Positions 23,983 through 34,205 are shown, counted from the stretch's first letter. The stretch: 64,000 bases of DNA from Paenibacillus segetis (GCF_014639155.1 NZ_BMFT01000001.1:1922001-1986000); one strand, 5' to 3'. Numbers and translations: made by a program. The notes: generated from the letters alone by a model not told the origin.

Positions 23983-24314
23983 TCTTTTCTCTCCTTTAAC
24001 TCGTTCATTTTTGATGATACGAACTCCCATTTTCCCCAGAACTTCCGCAGCTCCTCGCGCCCCGCGTCGTTGATCGCGAAGAACTTTCGCGGCGGTCCCA
24101 TGTCGGAGGGCTTCTTGGTGATCTCCACCAACTTGTTTTTTTCAAGTCGGATCAGAATGGTGTACACCGTTCCCTCCACAACATCCGTGAAACCGAGGGC
24201 GTTCAGCCGCCGCGTGATTTCGTAGCCGTAGGTTTCTTCGCGGCTTATAATTTCAAGGACACAACCCTCGAGCACGCCTTTGAGCATTTCAGTTAGGTTT
24301 TCCAGAACAATCAC
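23979..24314 (-). CDS. PadR-family transcriptional regulator
   Basis: This 111-residue regulator begins MIVLENLTEMLKGVLEGCVL and shows the PadR winged helix: ETYGYEITRRLNALGF, then EGTVYTILIRLEKNKLVEI and the wing KPSDMGPPRKFFAINDAGREEL. It is the first gene of a five-gene operon with two DUF1048 genes and a DrrAB-type exporter. PadR proteins usually repress such exporters until a drug binds. A palindrome sits between its promoter and start codon, in the right place for autorepression. Confidence 0.9.
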   Translation of the reverse strand: MIVLENLTEMLKGVLEGCVLEIISREETYGYEITRRLNALGFTDVVEGTVYTILIRLEKNKLVEITKKPSDMGPPRKFFAINDAGREELRKFWGKWEFVSSKMNELKERKE

Positions 24315-24336
24315 TCCTTGCTATTCTGTATGACTG

Positions 24337-24350
24337 GTATCCAGTGATAC
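24337..24350. promoter_or_regulatory. candidate PadR operator
   Basis: GTATC-CAGT-GATAC is a perfect palindrome located just downstream of the operon's transcription start. A second inverted repeat, TACTAC (24352-24357) with GTAGTA (24374-24379), surrounds the -10 box. PadR sites often contain ATAC/GTAT half-sites. Confidence 0.6.
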
Positions 24351-24363
24351 TTACTACCGCTAT

Positions 24364-24392
24364 AAAGTAACACGTAGTAGATGTTTTGTCAA
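24364..24392 (-). promoter_or_regulatory. sigma-A promoter of the PadR operon
   Basis: On the minus strand TTGACA (complement of 24387-24392) is 17 bases from TACTTT (complement of 24364-24369), about 50 bases before the PadR start. Confidence 0.65.
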
Positions 24393-24450
24393 TGGATTTA
24401 TCTCTGACACGGATTTTACATTTTCAACAAGAAAATTGGAAACATTTGTT

Positions 24451-24525
24451 GCGTTATCCTGCTCGTTAGCTCGACGAGGCTACTGATCTTAGCCAGCAGA
24501 CTCGTCCCGGTGATTGTTAAGCTAT
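24451..24525 (+). repeat. dispersed CCGTTAG-core repeat, copy F, extended hairpin
   Basis: TGCGTTATCCTGCTCGTTAG matches the consensus. Downstream, GACGAG (24474-24479) pairs with CTCGTC (24502-24507), and TAGCT (24468-24472) with AGCTA (24521-24525), so this copy shows a long imperfect stem-loop. It lies 39 bases beyond the 3' end of the VOC gene. Confidence 0.6.
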
Positions 24526-24563
24526 AGTGTCCCTTAGTACAATAGCAAATGATTTACAACTCG

Positions 24564-24911
24564 TTATTTCTCCCAAAGCTCGACCAGTCGACCATCAGGA
24601 TCTTCAATCCAAATAAACTTTCCAAATTCACTATTCTCTTTTTCCTTTGCAAAAGGTACACCAATATGTTCAAGATGCTTAATAGTCTCGTTTAGATTAT
24701 GTACTTGGAAATTTAACATCACTTGTTGTTCTGTTGGAAAATAACTGTCATTCTCGGTAAAGAAGGAAAAAATAATCTCATTTCCTAATTGGGGTTTTAT
24801 CACAGTCCCATTCCAATTTTCTATTTCAATCTTCAACACTTCACTGTACCATTTTTTTATAACTTCAAGATTTTTAGTTCTCCAAAATATTCCTCCAAAA
24901 CCTTTTATCAT
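24564..24911 (-). CDS. VOC-family (glyoxalase/bleomycin resistance fold) protein
   Basis: This 115-residue protein has a single vicinal-oxygen-chelate repeat pair: GFGGIFWRTKNLEVIKKWY opens, QQVMLNFQVHNLNETIKHL follows, and GKFIWIEDPDGRLVELWE closes with the usual Asp-Pro-Asp-Gly and Glu ligand. Substrate unknown; such proteins include antibiotic-binding and isomerase types. It is a single gene between repeat copy F and a 71-residue small protein on the other strand. Confidence 0.82.
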   Translation of the reverse strand: MIKGFGGIFWRTKNLEVIKKWYSEVLKIEIENWNGTVIKPQLGNEIIFSFFTENDSYFPTEQQVMLNFQVHNLNETIKHLEHIGVPFAKEKENSEFGKFIWIEDPDGRLVELWEK

Positions 24912-25151
24912 CGTATCTAACTCCTGTCTGTTATTAAATTTCAGCTATCCGATTACATTAGATAACCGAGATTTAAATTCAAGTTCCTTTTTCAACTATA
25001 CTTCCGCTAGTGGAATGCTACCGATCAAGATTGATGCTGTCTTCCATTATTTTCATCTCTTTTAAGTAGTATTCCCCGTACATAATATCTCCTGTATTAG
25101 AAAACGATATAACAGTTGTTTAGTACAAATTTATTAATTTTGGAGGTTCTA

Positions 25152-25367
25152 ATGGCACAACAAATTGATCCAAACCTGTTGAAAAAGGCAGAAGTATCAA
25201 CAACACTTGCTAAAAGTCTCATTAGTCAAGCAATTGAACAATCGGCGGCAGACCCACTACTGTGCGAAGAAGTTCTAAAGCAAGCATCAGCAGAAGTAGC
25301 GCAAGCACAAACAATGATAAGTCAAGTTCAATCGTCCATCCAATCTTCTTCACAATCATCTTCTTAA
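25152..25367 (+). CDS. small hypothetical Gln/Ser-rich protein
   Basis: This 71-residue protein is unrecognised. Residues 1-55 are probably helical and rich in Ala, Gln and Glu (LLKKAEVSTTLAKSLISQAI and VLKQASAEVAQAQTMISQ). The last 14 residues are almost only Ser and Gln. TGGAGG with good spacing precedes the ATG at 25152, and a terminator follows, so it is a real expressed unit. A single Cys lies near the middle. A spore or coat-associated role is possible only by analogy with other small Ser/Gln-rich proteins and with the spore-protein neighbour. Confidence 0.65.
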   Translation: MAQQIDPNLLKKAEVSTTLAKSLISQAIEQSAADPLLCEEVLKQASAEVAQAQTMISQVQSSIQSSSQSSS

Positions 25368-25444
25368 ATTAAGAAGAATTGTAAGAGGGTATCTTTTCAG
25401 ATTCAGAAAGTAAATGACTAACTCTAATAATCAAAACAAATGAA

Positions 25445-25484
25445 GGCAGTCTACTACGCAATAAAAAGTAGTGGATTGCTTTTC
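25445..25484 (+). terminator. terminator of the 71-residue gene
   Basis: GCAGTCTACTAC (25446-25457) pairs with GTAGTGGATTGC (25468-25479), allowing two G-U pairs, and TTTTC follows. Confidence 0.65.
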
Positions 25485-25523
25485 ATTGTTTAAAATCCGA
25501 ATGAATATAAGTTAATTTAATCA

Positions 25524-25560
25524 ATAAAAAAAGACCACATCACATACCTCAGTGGTCTTA
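25524..25560 (-). terminator. terminator of the spore-protein gene
   Basis: AAGACCAC (25531-25538) pairs with GTGGTCTT (25552-25559), and the minus strand continues with TTTTTTTATT. It lies 140 bases past the spore-protein stop. Confidence 0.75.
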
Positions 25561-25699
25561 TGCTCATTCTGTTGTCAAAATATCTTTGTTCCGGATTGTT
25601 GTCCTATTTAATATTCTCCGGTACTTCTTTCTTGATTCTTACCAGTCTGTACGGGCGGTCCGATCTCTTGTTGTATCAAAGCAAACATAATTCAACAGT

Positions 25700-25858
25700 C
25701 TATTGCTCTGCCTTTTGGGATGTTCCTTTAGAGGCTATTGCATCTGCACCAACTACAGCAGCGCCTGTTTCTGCCGCAAATTCCGCATTAAGATTTGGAA
25801 CACCATTTTTCTTTTTTACTTGCTTGGAGCTATGTTTCGCATTATTCTGCTTGTTCAT
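25700..25858 (-). CDS. gamma-type small acid-soluble spore protein
   Basis: This 52-residue protein begins MNKQNNAKHSSKQVKKKNGV and contains AEFAAET, the conserved repeat unit of gamma-type SASPs (KQV..KN...EFA.ET), here once instead of two or three times. Gamma SASPs do not bind DNA; they are amino-acid stores in the spore core and are degraded at germination. AGGAGG precedes the ATG at 25858. The frame is open further upstream but without a site. It indicates an endospore former. Expression would be expected from a forespore sigma-G promoter, which I could not identify with confidence. Confidence 0.75.
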   Translation of the reverse strand: MNKQNNAKHSSKQVKKKNGVPNLNAEFAAETGAAVVGADAIASKGTSQKAEQ

Positions 25859-26046
25859 CACATTACACCTCCTCATGTCGTGAGAATCGGCAATTATCCG
25901 AACGGTTTGAGAAAACCACTGTTTCCTCAAGTAGTATTATGTGATGAGCAGCTTCAGCCTATGCGTTGTTCATGCGAGCAAAATGTATATTTTGTGGTCA
26001 AACCTCACTTTGTGCGTAGATCATCCTTTTCTTTTGTAAGCCATAG

Positions 26047-27273
26047 TTACTTTTTAGGTGCACCCACAAATTGGTTCCTTGCTGCACCAATACCAAATAT
26101 AAATAGTAATACAGAAGCGCCAAGTAATATGAGGAGTGGCAGGGTCCAACTATTTGTCGCATCATGCAGATATCCAATCAACGCAGGACCAATTGCTGCG
26201 AGGAGATATCCGATCGATTGAGCCATTCCAGACAGTTCAGCAGCCTGATGGGCATTTTCTGTACGCAAGCCGAAAAACATCATGGACAAACCAAAGGCGA
26301 AGCCTCCACCAATTCCGAGTATTATGATCCATATCAGAATTATTTTGGAACTTCCATAAAGTAGTCCGAGTGTTCCCGTCAAAAGCAAAATGGTGGTGAT
26401 GGCCACTAACGACCGTTGGTTAGACATGCGCCCTGCAATAACGGGGACAATAAAGGTAAATGGAAGCAGCGCTAGTTGCATAATCGAGAGATACCATCCT
26501 GATTGACTTGAATCAATTCCTTGCTGTTTTAATATTTCAGGTAACCATGCAATCAGCACATAGAATATCATGGATTGTAGACCCATAAATAAGGTTACTT
26601 GCCAAGCTAGGGACGAACGCCAAACATTTACATCATTGTTGATTGGTTGTTTGTTACCAGTGGTGGATACTTGTTTTGATCGATTTCTTAGTTGCGGTAA
26701 CCAACTGAGAATTGATAAAAAGCTTAGAATACCCCAGATTCCCAATGCACCTTGCCATTTTAAACCTGCACCAACTGCTAGTGGTACACTGATTCCCGAA
26801 GCGATCGCTCCACATAAATTCATTGAGATAGAATATACACCTGTCATGGAGCCAATTTTATTTGGAAAATCCCGTTTGATTAGACTTGGCAATAATACAT
26901 TACACACTGCAATTGCAAATCCAAGTATCGCTGTCCCAATATACAGATTTGCTGCCCCAGATAAAGAACGTAATACAATACCAACAGTTAAAAATATAAG
27001 GGCAATACCAATGACGGGTTCCACTCCATATTTTCGTCCTAATTTTGGAACAAGAGGCGATAATAAAGCAAAAGCAAGTAATGGCACCGTAGTAATCAGG
27101 CCTGCTAACGTATTTGAAATATGAACGTCATCCCTAATGAAACTAACTAAAGGACCGACCGAGGTTAAGGGAGCACGTAAATTAGCCGCAATAACAATAA
27201 TGCCTAGAATTATCAGCCACGTAGATGATGGAACAGCTTGTTTTTCCTGGTTTTTTCCTATTTGATTTGGCAT
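26047..27273 (-). CDS. MFS transporter, CynX/NimT (YycB) family
   Basis: This 408-residue membrane protein has twelve predicted helices. ANLRAPLTSVGPLVSFIRDD near the start and LRTENAHQAAELSGMAQSIG in the second half are signatures of the CynX/YycB group. Members carry small organic compounds such as cyanate, 2-nitroimidazole or glucosinolate-like anions; the substrate here is unknown. AAGGAG precedes the ATG. The cupin-XRE regulator gene lies 250 bases upstream in the same direction but ends at its own terminator, so the pair is linked by regulation rather than by one transcript. Confidence 0.85.
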   Translation of the reverse strand: MPNQIGKNQEKQAVPSSTWLIILGIIVIAANLRAPLTSVGPLVSFIRDDVHISNTLAGLITTVPLLAFALLSPLVPKLGRKYGVEPVIGIALIFLTVGIVLRSLSGAANLYIGTAILGFAIAVCNVLLPSLIKRDFPNKIGSMTGVYSISMNLCGAIASGISVPLAVGAGLKWQGALGIWGILSFLSILSWLPQLRNRSKQVSTTGNKQPINNDVNVWRSSLAWQVTLFMGLQSMIFYVLIAWLPEILKQQGIDSSQSGWYLSIMQLALLPFTFIVPVIAGRMSNQRSLVAITTILLLTGTLGLLYGSSKIILIWIIILGIGGGFAFGLSMMFFGLRTENAHQAAELSGMAQSIGYLLAAIGPALIGYLHDATNSWTLPLLILLGASVLLFIFGIGAARNQFVGAPKK

Positions 27274-27293
27274 TCAAATTTCTCCTTCCAAGA

Positions 27294-27323
27294 TCAATCG
27301 TCTATTTGTTTCCAGACGATTGA
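27294..27323. promoter_or_regulatory. perfect 10-10-10 inverted repeat upstream of the MFS gene
   Basis: TCAATCGTCT (27294-27303) and AGACGATTGA (27314-27323) are exact complements with a 10-base spacer, 20-50 bases before the start codon. It could be an operator for the XRE-cupin regulator or a hairpin in the leader RNA. Confidence 0.6.
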
Positions 27324-27448
27324 ATACAATTTTCGCGCGAATAAAAATAGTATATTATAATATATTTTATTTAACAATAAGTACTTTATACCATACCAAG
27401 TATTGAGGTCGTAATATCTTGAATTATTACTTTTCAAAAATCAAAAAA

Positions 27449-27495
27449 AATACAACAAGAAATTCCCATGTAACATGGATTTCTTTGTTGTATTT
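27449..27495 (-). terminator. terminator of the XRE-cupin gene
   Basis: AATACAACAAGAAAT (27449-27463) pairs with ATTTCTTTGTTGTATT (27479-27494), with one bulge; the minus strand continues with eight T residues. Confidence 0.85.
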
Positions 27496-27523
27496 AAGAA
27501 TATATCAGCAAATTATTCGAATA

Positions 27524-28087
27524 TTACATTCCATATTTTAATGAAATATGGAGCACAGCTTCGCTATCCGTATGATTAGTATAGGAATGTGGACTATCTG
27601 CACGGAAACTGATCGAATCATATTGATTCAATAAGTAGACCTCTCCATTAACATGAATTTCAACGGCACCTGTCATTACTGTCGCAATTTCAGTTGTATT
27701 CATATGATGACCTTCAGGGTGGTACGAGCTATTTGGTTGTAAATAAGCACGATACATTTCAAATTCATAACTTGCGTTTTTAAAGATTGGTTCTACAACC
27801 CAATTCTTTTGATCACTAGTAAACCGCAGCCCCTCACCTGCTCGGTATAGACATACAGGATCTTCGGATTTGAACAAGGCCATAAACGGTAAAGATACGC
27901 CTTTTGAAATTTTCCATATAATACCTATTGTTGGATTTGTTTCGCCACGCTCAATATTTCCAAGCGTGAGTTTACTTACATCAGTCAAATCCGCTAACTC
28001 TTCTAGGCTCATGTTTTTTTCTTTTCTAAATTTTTTTAGGGCAGCGCCGACTTGTAATATAATTTGTTTTGAATCATCGACTTCCAT
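27524..28087 (-). CDS. XRE-family regulator with C-terminal cupin domain
   Basis: This 187-residue regulator has an N-terminal helix-turn-helix (LKKFRKEKNMSLEELADLTD, then SKLTLGNIERGETNPTIG) and a cupin at residues about 110-185 with YHPEGHHMNTTEIATVMTGA and SPHSYTNH. The cupin carries the His/Glu metal site used to sense a small ligand. GAGGAG precedes the ATG. The family commonly controls a neighbouring transporter or amino-acid gene. The CynX-type MFS gene downstream, with a perfect palindrome at its start, is the likely target. Confidence 0.88.
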   Translation of the reverse strand: MEVDDSKQIILQVGAALKKFRKEKNMSLEELADLTDVSKLTLGNIERGETNPTIGIIWKISKGVSLPFMALFKSEDPVCLYRAGEGLRFTSDQKNWVVEPIFKNASYEFEMYRAYLQPNSSYHPEGHHMNTTEIATVMTGAVEIHVNGEVYLLNQYDSISFRADSPHSYTNHTDSEAVLHISLKYGM

Positions 28088-28513
28088 TTAAATTTCTCCT
28101 CTATTGAAGAATAACTATTGCTAAGTATATTGCTTATCGAGACTTTTTTCAAAACCAATATTGCCTTAATTGATAGCAGACGTTTTTTCATCACACGGTT
28201 AGTGTTGATTGTGTACTGCATTTCTATCCAAAATGCTGCCTACTACTAATAAAGCGTTTAACTTAATCAGTAAGCTCAGATTACAACTTTTATATTTATC
28301 GATCACATTTGTGTCATTAGACATATGATATACAAAAAGCAATAGAACATATCACAAAAAAATCATGCACAAGATAAAGTGGCTATTATGGTAGACCTCT
28401 GAATTAGCTTCAAAGAAAAATAACCAAAAGAATATTATTACATCTCCTTCCCTAGTAATATTAGAGATAAGTTCATATTTTCAGCTACTTACAAGAACTT
28501 ATGTCGTTAAAAC
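28088..28513. other. gene-free intergenic stretch
   Basis: No supported gene, RNA or strong promoter was found in these roughly 425 bases between the XRE gene start and the terminator of the next minus-strand gene. Base composition is AT-rich and all frames are short. Confidence 0.4.
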
Positions 28514-28541
28514 AAAAAAAGTCGCGATTTTCGCGACTTTT
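28514..28541 (-). terminator. terminator of the membrane-anchored protein gene
   Basis: AAAAGTCGCGA and TCGCGACTTTT (28517-28541) form a stem with a 3-base loop, and the minus strand continues with TTTGTTTTA. Confidence 0.85.
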
Positions 28542-28567
28542 CTACTATTTGAATATTATGTACTTCA

Positions 28568-29224
28568 TTATTTACTATTGAGTCCGCTATCGTCCGTAGT
28601 CGTACGGTTATAGATGATGCTTTCTACGGTACCGTCCGCATATTCCAGTTCAACCTCGTCGATACGAATTGAATCCAAAGTAGCTTGATAGGTGAAACGA
28701 CTGAACACACCGAATTCTTCCCCGGGATTGATCGGTCCTACATAACGAATATTGAAGGAGCTGTCACCGCTATGTTCGTCATACGAAGGATCTCCTACAG
28801 GATTAAAAGTGCTGAGTTTCACCGTATAGTAGTTGATCGTTTTGTCTGTCAAATTAGTGACCCACCAACTCAAAGTGATACCGTTCACGGAATTGACGCC
28901 GAATTTGAATTCACTAGGTTCGCTGATACGATTCTCAGCGTTCACTTGGGTAACTTCCGGTTCGTCAGAGGGCGGGTCGTCACCACTTTGAATATCATCC
29001 GCGGATATTGCTTCATCTTCTTCGTCATTTTCGTTGGATGCTTTATTTACTGTACCTTTCATTTGCTCAGCATCATCACCATCACCAGCTAAAGTTTGCT
29101 CTGCCTTGACTGTAGTTGATGCACTTCGATTGTAACCCAAGTCTTCCGAGAAATATACGCCGCAGCAGAACGATATGATGATTACTAATAGAAATGATAA
29201 AATGATATTTAATTTTTTAGCCAT
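28568..29224 (-). CDS. secreted or membrane-anchored protein, DUF5780-like domain
   Basis: This 218-residue protein starts with a basic tip and one hydrophobic helix (residues about 5-25, ISFCCGVYF), which could be a membrane anchor. A very acidic Asp/Glu/Ser linker (residues 45-95) follows, then a beta-rich domain containing GVNSVNGITLSWWVTNLTDK, INYYTVKLSTFNPVGDP and RYVGPINPGEEFG. That domain resembles DUF5780-like domains of unknown function in secreted Firmicute proteins. It is a single-gene unit with its own terminator. A Cys pair sits in the membrane helix, but no clear lipobox is present. Confidence 0.6.
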   Translation of the reverse strand: MAKKLNIILSFLLVIIISFCCGVYFSEDLGYNRSASTTVKAEQTLAGDGDDAEQMKGTVNKASNENDEEDEAISADDIQSGDDPPSDEPEVTQVNAENRISEPSEFKFGVNSVNGITLSWWVTNLTDKTINYYTVKLSTFNPVGDPSYDEHSGDSSFNIRYVGPINPGEEFGVFSRFTYQATLDSIRIDEVELEYADGTVESIIYNRTTTDDSGLNSK

Positions 29225-29408
29225 GCCTATGTTCCTCGCCTCTTCTGTTATTTTTACATAATAACAGTAATAGGTTTAAAGGAACAGGAAGAAAGTAGTA
29301 ATGAAGTAACCCAAAAGACAATTAATATGGTACTTCACGACCATATAAAAAAGAGGTCGACCAGAAAAATCAGGCAACTCGAATAGATATCGCATGGTTG
29401 AATGTACA

Positions 29409-29434
29409 AAAGAGCTGCGAAAAATCGCAGCTCT
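29409..29434 (-). terminator. terminator of the GyrI-like operon
   Basis: AGAGCTGCGA (29411-29420) and TCGCAGCTCT (29425-29434) form a 10-base stem with an AAAA loop, and the minus strand continues TTTTG. It lies 38 bases past the operon's last stop. Confidence 0.8.
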
Positions 29435-29471
29435 GAAGATGTTGTTAAATCATATTGTCAGTTGATAATCT

Positions 29472-29939
29472 TTAATATTCTTTTTTAATTACAAAAAACG
29501 AGCCTCGAATTGTTCCAGCTAATTTAGACTTTTGCCTTGCAAACTTGAACTTCTTTTCTTCTAACTCTTTAGGTACTTCCATCCCCTCGGAAAGCTTAAA
29601 ACCAACGGCCCGCTTCTTAGGGTCATCAACCGTATACATGACATTGAGTCCAAGACCATCTTCATAAAAGACATATGCAAATTGAATGTTCTCCACTTGG
29701 AAACGCGACGTTTCTAAAGGTTTGGCCGCAAACTCAATATCACGTTCTTCTTTCAAAATTCGGTTCACATAATCAAGGGTCTCCTGGCTTTCGGTAGCAG
29801 GTACAACCGTAAATTCATGCTTGTATTTGTTCATAAAGTAACGTGCTTCATTCGCACGCAAACCAGCAAGTGCTTCAGCTACTGGTGAAGATTCTAAACC
29901 AATAGTAGACACATTTTTAAAATCAACGGTATAGGACAT
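29472..29939 (-). CDS. hypothetical protein paired with GyrI-like gene
   Basis: I do not recognise this 155-residue soluble protein. It is mixed alpha/beta with a basic C-terminal third (KKFKFARQKSKLAGTIRGSF). The start is the ATG at 29939, seven bases after GGAGG; another ATG two codons earlier overlaps that site. It follows the GyrI-like gene by 32 bases and shares its terminator, so the two are co-transcribed and divergent from a WYL regulator. Its role is probably tied to that regulator's ligand, an inference from context. Confidence 0.6.
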   Translation of the reverse strand: MSYTVDFKNVSTIGLESSPVAEALAGLRANEARYFMNKYKHEFTVVPATESQETLDYVNRILKEERDIEFAAKPLETSRFQVENIQFAYVFYEDGLGLNVMYTVDDPKKRAVGFKLSEGMEVPKELEEKKFKFARQKSKLAGTIRGSFFVIKKEY

Positions 29940-29971
29940 TTTCATTCCTCCAGGAGCATTCGCTCATCTCT

Positions 29972-30451
29972 TTATTTTCTAACTACAGGTATCCACATTT
30001 CACCAAATACTAGCCCATCTCGTTGCCCCATCTCAACGGTTGTATTTGGCCCACCAACATAGGCAAAATCCTTTGCTTCTGGTAAGACTTGTCCAAAGGC
30101 TATGCCGGCAAGCTGATTACCGAGCTCATCAGCCGTCTTCGCTTCTCCTTTAACAACGATGTATTCCCCCTTAGGGAATTGAATAATTCTCGTTGCTTCT
30201 GGTAACGATTCCTCTGTCATGACGCCAGCATAATGCATCATCTTGCCATTCACCGCTTCGTTCACGGCAAAAATATAATCATTTGTGGCTAAGTCTTTTA
30301 AAGTGTCAAGTGTACCATCTTGTGCGACAGCTGACCAAAATTCTGCCTTTTCTTTGTTGATGCCGGCAAAGTCTGTATAATGGCTCTTCAGTTCAGTTCC
30401 AATACCTAAAACGTTAAAGCTGTCTTTTTCCTCAAGTGTATAATTTGCCAT
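29972..30451 (-). CDS. GyrI-like small-molecule-binding domain protein
   Basis: This 159-residue protein resembles the effector-binding (GyrI-like) domain found alone or at the end of AraC and MerR activators. It has NVLGIGTELKSHYTDFAGIN at the start, IFAVNEAVNGKMMHYAGVMT in the middle and IIQFPKGEYIVVKGEA as the conserved Pro-Gly-Tyr strand. Stand-alone members bind drugs or hydrolyse toxic compounds. The ATG at 30451 is the likely start; a TTG two codons earlier is possible. It is divergent from the WYL regulator, with an inverted repeat between them. Confidence 0.7.
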   Translation of the reverse strand: MANYTLEEKDSFNVLGIGTELKSHYTDFAGINKEKAEFWSAVAQDGTLDTLKDLATNDYIFAVNEAVNGKMMHYAGVMTEESLPEATRIIQFPKGEYIVVKGEAKTADELGNQLAGIAFGQVLPEAKDFAYVGGPNTTVEMGQRDGLVFGEMWIPVVRK

Positions 30452-30480
30452 ATTCAAAACCTACCCTCTTTTAAATTAAC

Positions 30481-30516
30481 CAAATGATTTGTCTTTTCAT
30501 TTGATAGGTTTATAAT
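30481..30516 (+). promoter_or_regulatory. divergent promoter/operator between GyrI-like operon and WYL gene
   Basis: CAAATGA (30481-30487) and TCATTTG (30497-30503) are a perfect 7-9-7 inverted repeat. It overlaps the -35 region of a plus-strand promoter with TTGTCT (30489-30494) and TATAAT (30511-30516), 16 bases apart. Confidence 0.5.
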
Positions 30517-30560
30517 AGCCTTAAATCATGTCAAAAAATGATACTGTTTAGGGGGCTCTT

Positions 30561-31523
30561 ATGAAAAAAGTTGAACGGATAAATATCATTATGCGGTATA
30601 TCAACAACCGTGCCCACTTTACAATTACTGAAATCATGCAAGAATTTAATATCTCTCGTTCGACAGCTATTAGAGATATCAGAGAAATTGAAGCCATGGG
30701 GATGCCGCTTGTCGCTGAAGTTGGGAGGGATGGGGGTTATTTTGTCATGAACAACTCTGTCCTGCCCACTGTTCGCTTTACTGATAATGAGATTAAGGCT
30801 CTGTTTATTGCCTTTATGGCCACCAGAAATCAACAACTTCCTTATCTAAAGAGCCGTCAGTCTTTAGCTGAAAAATTACTAGGTCTCATTTCAGAGAACC
30901 AGCAAGATGACCTTGTTCTTTTGAATCAAATATTGCTTTTTGAAGGGACCAACCCGAATAATCCCGATCTGTTGGACCTGTCAGACCTCCCCCATCCTAT
31001 GTTAGAAAAACTCATCCAAATTCTTCTGTTGGATAGCTATTTATTGGTTACCATCCAAGAAGAAAAAGTAATAAAGTCTTATCCTATTTTTCTCCTACAC
31101 CTTTATCGCGAAAAAAGCGTTTGGCTAATCGAAGGCTTTGATTTAAATGAAGAAAAGAGACGGATTTTTACGGTCGATGATCTCACCGATGTCGAACCAT
31201 ACCCTACGAAAAAAAGAGTAAGCAAGAAAAAGATTTTAGAACAAATAAGTAAGCAGGAAGAAGTAATCAACCTTGTCCTTGAACTTGGCCCAAAGGCGAT
31301 TGCCCAGTACAAAAAATACCATCCAATCAATGTTTCGATTTCCTATACGAATCCTTACCAAACCACAGCAATTCTAAAGACATTTATCAATGTTAATCAT
31401 TCAGAAGAATTAACCGAAAAAACGAATTGGCTACTTTTCTTAGGTGCGGATATCAAGTTCAGAGAAGTGCCAGAAGAAGTTGTAGAAGGTTTACAAGGAA
31501 GATTATCCTTATTCTGCCCATAA
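30561..31523 (+). CDS. YafY-type regulator with HTH and WYL domain
   Basis: This 320-residue regulator has a DeoR-like winged helix at the N-terminus (ERINIIMRYINNRAHFTITE, then FNISRSTAIRDIREIEAMGMP) and a WYL-type ligand-binding region from about residue 135. There the W.I.GFDLNEEKRRIFTVDDL segment takes the place of the usual WYL core, followed by a WCX-like C-terminus. It is divergent from the GyrI-like operon and is its likely regulator. GGGGGCTCTT before the ATG is a weak ribosome site. Confidence 0.82.
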   Translation: MKKVERINIIMRYINNRAHFTITEIMQEFNISRSTAIRDIREIEAMGMPLVAEVGRDGGYFVMNNSVLPTVRFTDNEIKALFIAFMATRNQQLPYLKSRQSLAEKLLGLISENQQDDLVLLNQILLFEGTNPNNPDLLDLSDLPHPMLEKLIQILLLDSYLLVTIQEEKVIKSYPIFLLHLYREKSVWLIEGFDLNEEKRRIFTVDDLTDVEPYPTKKRVSKKKILEQISKQEEVINLVLELGPKAIAQYKKYHPINVSISYTNPYQTTAILKTFINVNHSEELTEKTNWLLFLGADIKFREVPEEVVEGLQGRLSLFCP

Positions 31524-31536
31524 ACGTACTCAAACA

Positions 31537-34143
<2,607 letters not shown>

Positions 34144-34169
34144 CTAACTAATAAATTGCGAAAAAATAT

Positions 34170-34199
34170 TTGACAAGAATTTGCTTGATGTGATATATT
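34170..34199 (+). promoter_or_regulatory. plus-strand sigma-A-like promoter in rph-MFS gap
   Basis: TTGACA (34170-34175) and TATATT (34194-34199) are 18 bases apart. No protein-coding gene follows on this strand before a terminator at 34289-34321. Confidence 0.55.
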
Positions 34200-34205
34200 A
34201 ATAAT

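Noticed and set aside
17238-24525. Classical integron with IntI and attC sites
   Set aside because: The recombinase relic looks XerC/D-like and not IntI-like, and the repeats do not show the paired RYYYAAC/GTTRRRY boxes with the usual spacing. Only the cassette-like layout is claimed.
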